Source: Patescibacteria group bacterium
GTDB lineage: Bacteria; Patescibacteriota; UBA1384; CAILIB01
DNA length: 7,506 nt
Reading direction: 5' to 3'
NCBI GenBank assembly: GCA_018968785.1
Contig: JAGWZN010000040.1
Location: 1-7,506, forward strand
The stretch's first letter is position 1. Each line of letters opens with the position of its first letter. The notes below the pieces were generated by a model that saw nothing but the letters and a program-made list of their open reading frames with translations, was not told the DNA's origin and searched no databases. This document shows, piece after piece, positions 6,887-7,506 of the stretch. A program made the position numbers and the translations under genes.

Positions 6887-6912
6887 ACAAATCGGTACAT
6901 TTCTGATAAGCT
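6884..6912 (+). promoter_or_regulatory. Candidate promoter for rpsP
   Basis: TAGACA (6884-6889) differs from the -35 consensus at one base and begins in the stop codon of the preceding gene. After a 17-base spacer comes TAAGCT (6907-6912), a poor -10 rescued by TG one base upstream (6904-6905). Transcription would start near 6919, giving a leader of about 26 bases. The weak -10 keeps confidence low; TATTGT at 6934-6939 is an alternative that would give a leaderless message. Confidence 0.3.
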
Positions 6913-6944
6913 ACTACCAGATTAGTAAGTAACTATTGTTTTAC

Positions 6945-7361
6945 ATGCTCGCGATCCGTTTAACCCGTACCGGTAAGATTCACGCTCCGCATTACCGCAT
7001 TGTCGTTCAAGAAAAACGTTCTAAACTGAATGGCAAAAGTGTTGACGTGATCGGCCATTACCATCCGGCCCAAACCGGAAAACAGTTGGTAGTTGATAAA
7101 GAAAAAGCGCAGAAATGGCTGGCCGAAGGCGCGCAGCCGTCCGATACTGTCACCAATTTACTGGTTAAAGAAGGCATTCTCCCGAAAGAACGAACGGTCC
7201 ACACCTTCTTCACCCCCGGAAAGAAAGAGGCTCCGAAAGAGAAAACCGAGCCTGAGAAAACCGAACCGGCCGATGCGGCAGTAGAGACCGAATCAGAAGC
7301 CACAGCCGAGTCGCCAACCGCGGAAGAAACAGAAGAAAATCAATCCGAGCCGGCAGAGTAG
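6945..7361 (+). CDS. rpsP: Ribosomal protein S16 (bS16) with acidic C-terminal tail
   Basis: A 30S subunit protein that binds 16S rRNA early in assembly. Residues 1-85 are the conserved S16 fold: MLAIRLTRTGKIHAPHYRIV, then VVQEKRSK, a DVIGHYHP strand end, and the helix around KAQKWLAEGAQPSDTV. The start is set at the ATG at 6945 because S16 proteins begin MLAIRL or close to it; a TTG nine bases upstream would add three residues with no family support. Residues 91-138 form an extra tail with 15 Glu and one Asp against five Lys, all the Lys lying in its first part; it is Pro/Ala/Thr-rich and surely disordered. E. coli S16 ends at about 82 residues; C-terminal extensions are known in some other phyla. 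The codons return to the usual pattern of the window. khpA follows, as in many bacteria. No Shine-Dalgarno sequence is present. Confidence 0.95.
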   Translation: MLAIRLTRTGKIHAPHYRIVVQEKRSKLNGKSVDVIGHYHPAQTGKQLVVDKEKAQKWLAEGAQPSDTVTNLLVKEGILPKERTVHTFFTPGKKEAPKEKTEPEKTEPADAAVETESEATAESPTAEETEENQSEPAE

Positions 7362-7382
7362 CAAAGCCGTTGCGGCACTTGC
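7361..7382 (+). terminator. Imperfect hairpin just after rpsP
   Basis: GCCG (7366-7369) and CGGC (7373-7376) pair around a three-base loop, extended by GCAA (7361-7364) with TTGC (7379-7382) across a small asymmetric internal loop. The hairpin begins at the last base of the stop codon. What follows is only mildly T-rich (TTGCATTTCTC), so it may be an attenuator or an mRNA-end stabiliser rather than a full terminator. A new promoter starts immediately after it. Confidence 0.35.
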
Positions 7383-7411
7383 TTGCATTTCTCAAAACAG
7401 AAACCTATACT
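7383..7411 (+). promoter_or_regulatory. Promoter for khpA
   Basis: TATACT (7406-7411) matches five of six -10 positions and lies exactly 17 bases after TTGCAT (7383-7388), which has the TTG core of a -35. Transcription would start near 7418, leaving a leader of about 21 bases. AGAGGTGAT at 7412-7419 looks like a Shine-Dalgarno but is about 20 bases from the ATG and mostly upstream of the predicted start. GAGG at 7433-7436 is only two bases from the ATG, which is too close for normal use. Confidence 0.5.
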
Positions 7412-7438
7412 AGAGGTGATTTATCCATAAGTGAGGCC

Positions 7439-7506
7439 ATGCCTGAAGAAGTATTGGATCAGCAGTTTGTTGAGTTTATTGTTAAAGCGATTGTCGACCA
7501 CCCGGA
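7439..7506 (+). CDS. khpA: KH-domain RNA-binding protein KhpA, N-terminal fragment
   Basis: Only the first 22 codons are inside the window; the gene runs off the right edge. The peptide MPEEVLDQQFVEFIVKAIVDHP matches the start of KhpA (formerly the UPF0109/YlqC family), whose members open with a short helix ending in a phrase such as EFIVKALVDHP. KhpA is a small single-KH-domain protein, usually about 75-90 residues, that binds RNA and pairs with KhpB/EloR in Gram-positive bacteria. The position directly after rpsP is its classical location, before rimM and trmD. An in-frame TAA at 7427-7429 rules out a longer start. It appears to have its own promoter, so it may be expressed separately from rpsP. 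Confidence 0.85.
   Translation, partial: MPEEVLDQQFVEFIVKAIVDHP

Noticed and set aside
6912..6927. Inverted repeat TACTA/TAGTA with a six-base loop before rpsP, as a terminator or operator.
   Set aside because: Five weak A+T-rich pairs with no T-run directly after; easily a chance match.
6936..6944. A TTG start giving rpsP three extra residues (MFYMLAIRL).
   Set aside because: S16 proteins start at the methionine of MLAIRL, and no initiation signal favours the TTG.

Overview
The window is a compact bacterial chromosomal region of about 50% or slightly higher G+C. It is almost fully coding: nine genes, two of them cut by the window edges, with gaps of about 110 bases or less. I see no tRNA or rRNA gene, CRISPR array, insertion sequence, prophage or attachment site. 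Several traits fit a reduced-genome lineage such as Patescibacteria (CPR): a PriA that has lost its ATPase motifs and zinc cluster, a short methionyl-tRNA formyltransferase, an extended S16, and no start codon with a well-placed Shine-Dalgarno sequence. That placement is an inference; no marker here fixes the phylum. The standard genetic code fits all genes, and the seven visible stop codons are TAG or TAA.

Layout: at the left edge, on the minus strand, is the start of the ribosome-assembly GTPase Der. Across a 110-base divergent gap, the plus strand carries an M16-family zinc protease with an intact metal site. A possible hairpin terminator follows, overlapping a good extended -10 promoter that drives pyrG (CTP synthase, all catalytic residues present). 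Nine bases later comes a degenerate priA. Then, from its own apparently leaderless promoter, comes def (peptide deformylase), followed by fmt with a one-base stop/start overlap. fmt overlaps by 19 bases a poorly conserved gene whose C-terminal half looks like an inactive HAD-fold protein of the YqeG type. rpsP (ribosomal protein S16, with a 48-residue acidic tail) and the first codons of khpA (KH-domain RNA-binding protein) close the window.

How the genes fit together: fmt and def make the two ends of the N-formyl-methionine cycle, formylating the initiator tRNA and later removing the formyl group from new proteins. The order priA-def-fmt is an old bacterial arrangement (as in Bacillus subtilis), and rpsP-khpA is another. 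The window joins these two conserved blocks through the unrecognised gene. Der, S16 and KhpA add ribosome assembly and RNA binding, so most of the region serves translation; pyrG supplies CTP and PriA belongs to replication restart.

The most unusual items are the collinear but ATPase-dead PriA, the putative HAD pseudoenzyme fused to a disordered N-terminus, and the uniform lack of Shine-Dalgarno sequences. I found no defence system, biosynthetic cluster or other clearly new multi-gene system.
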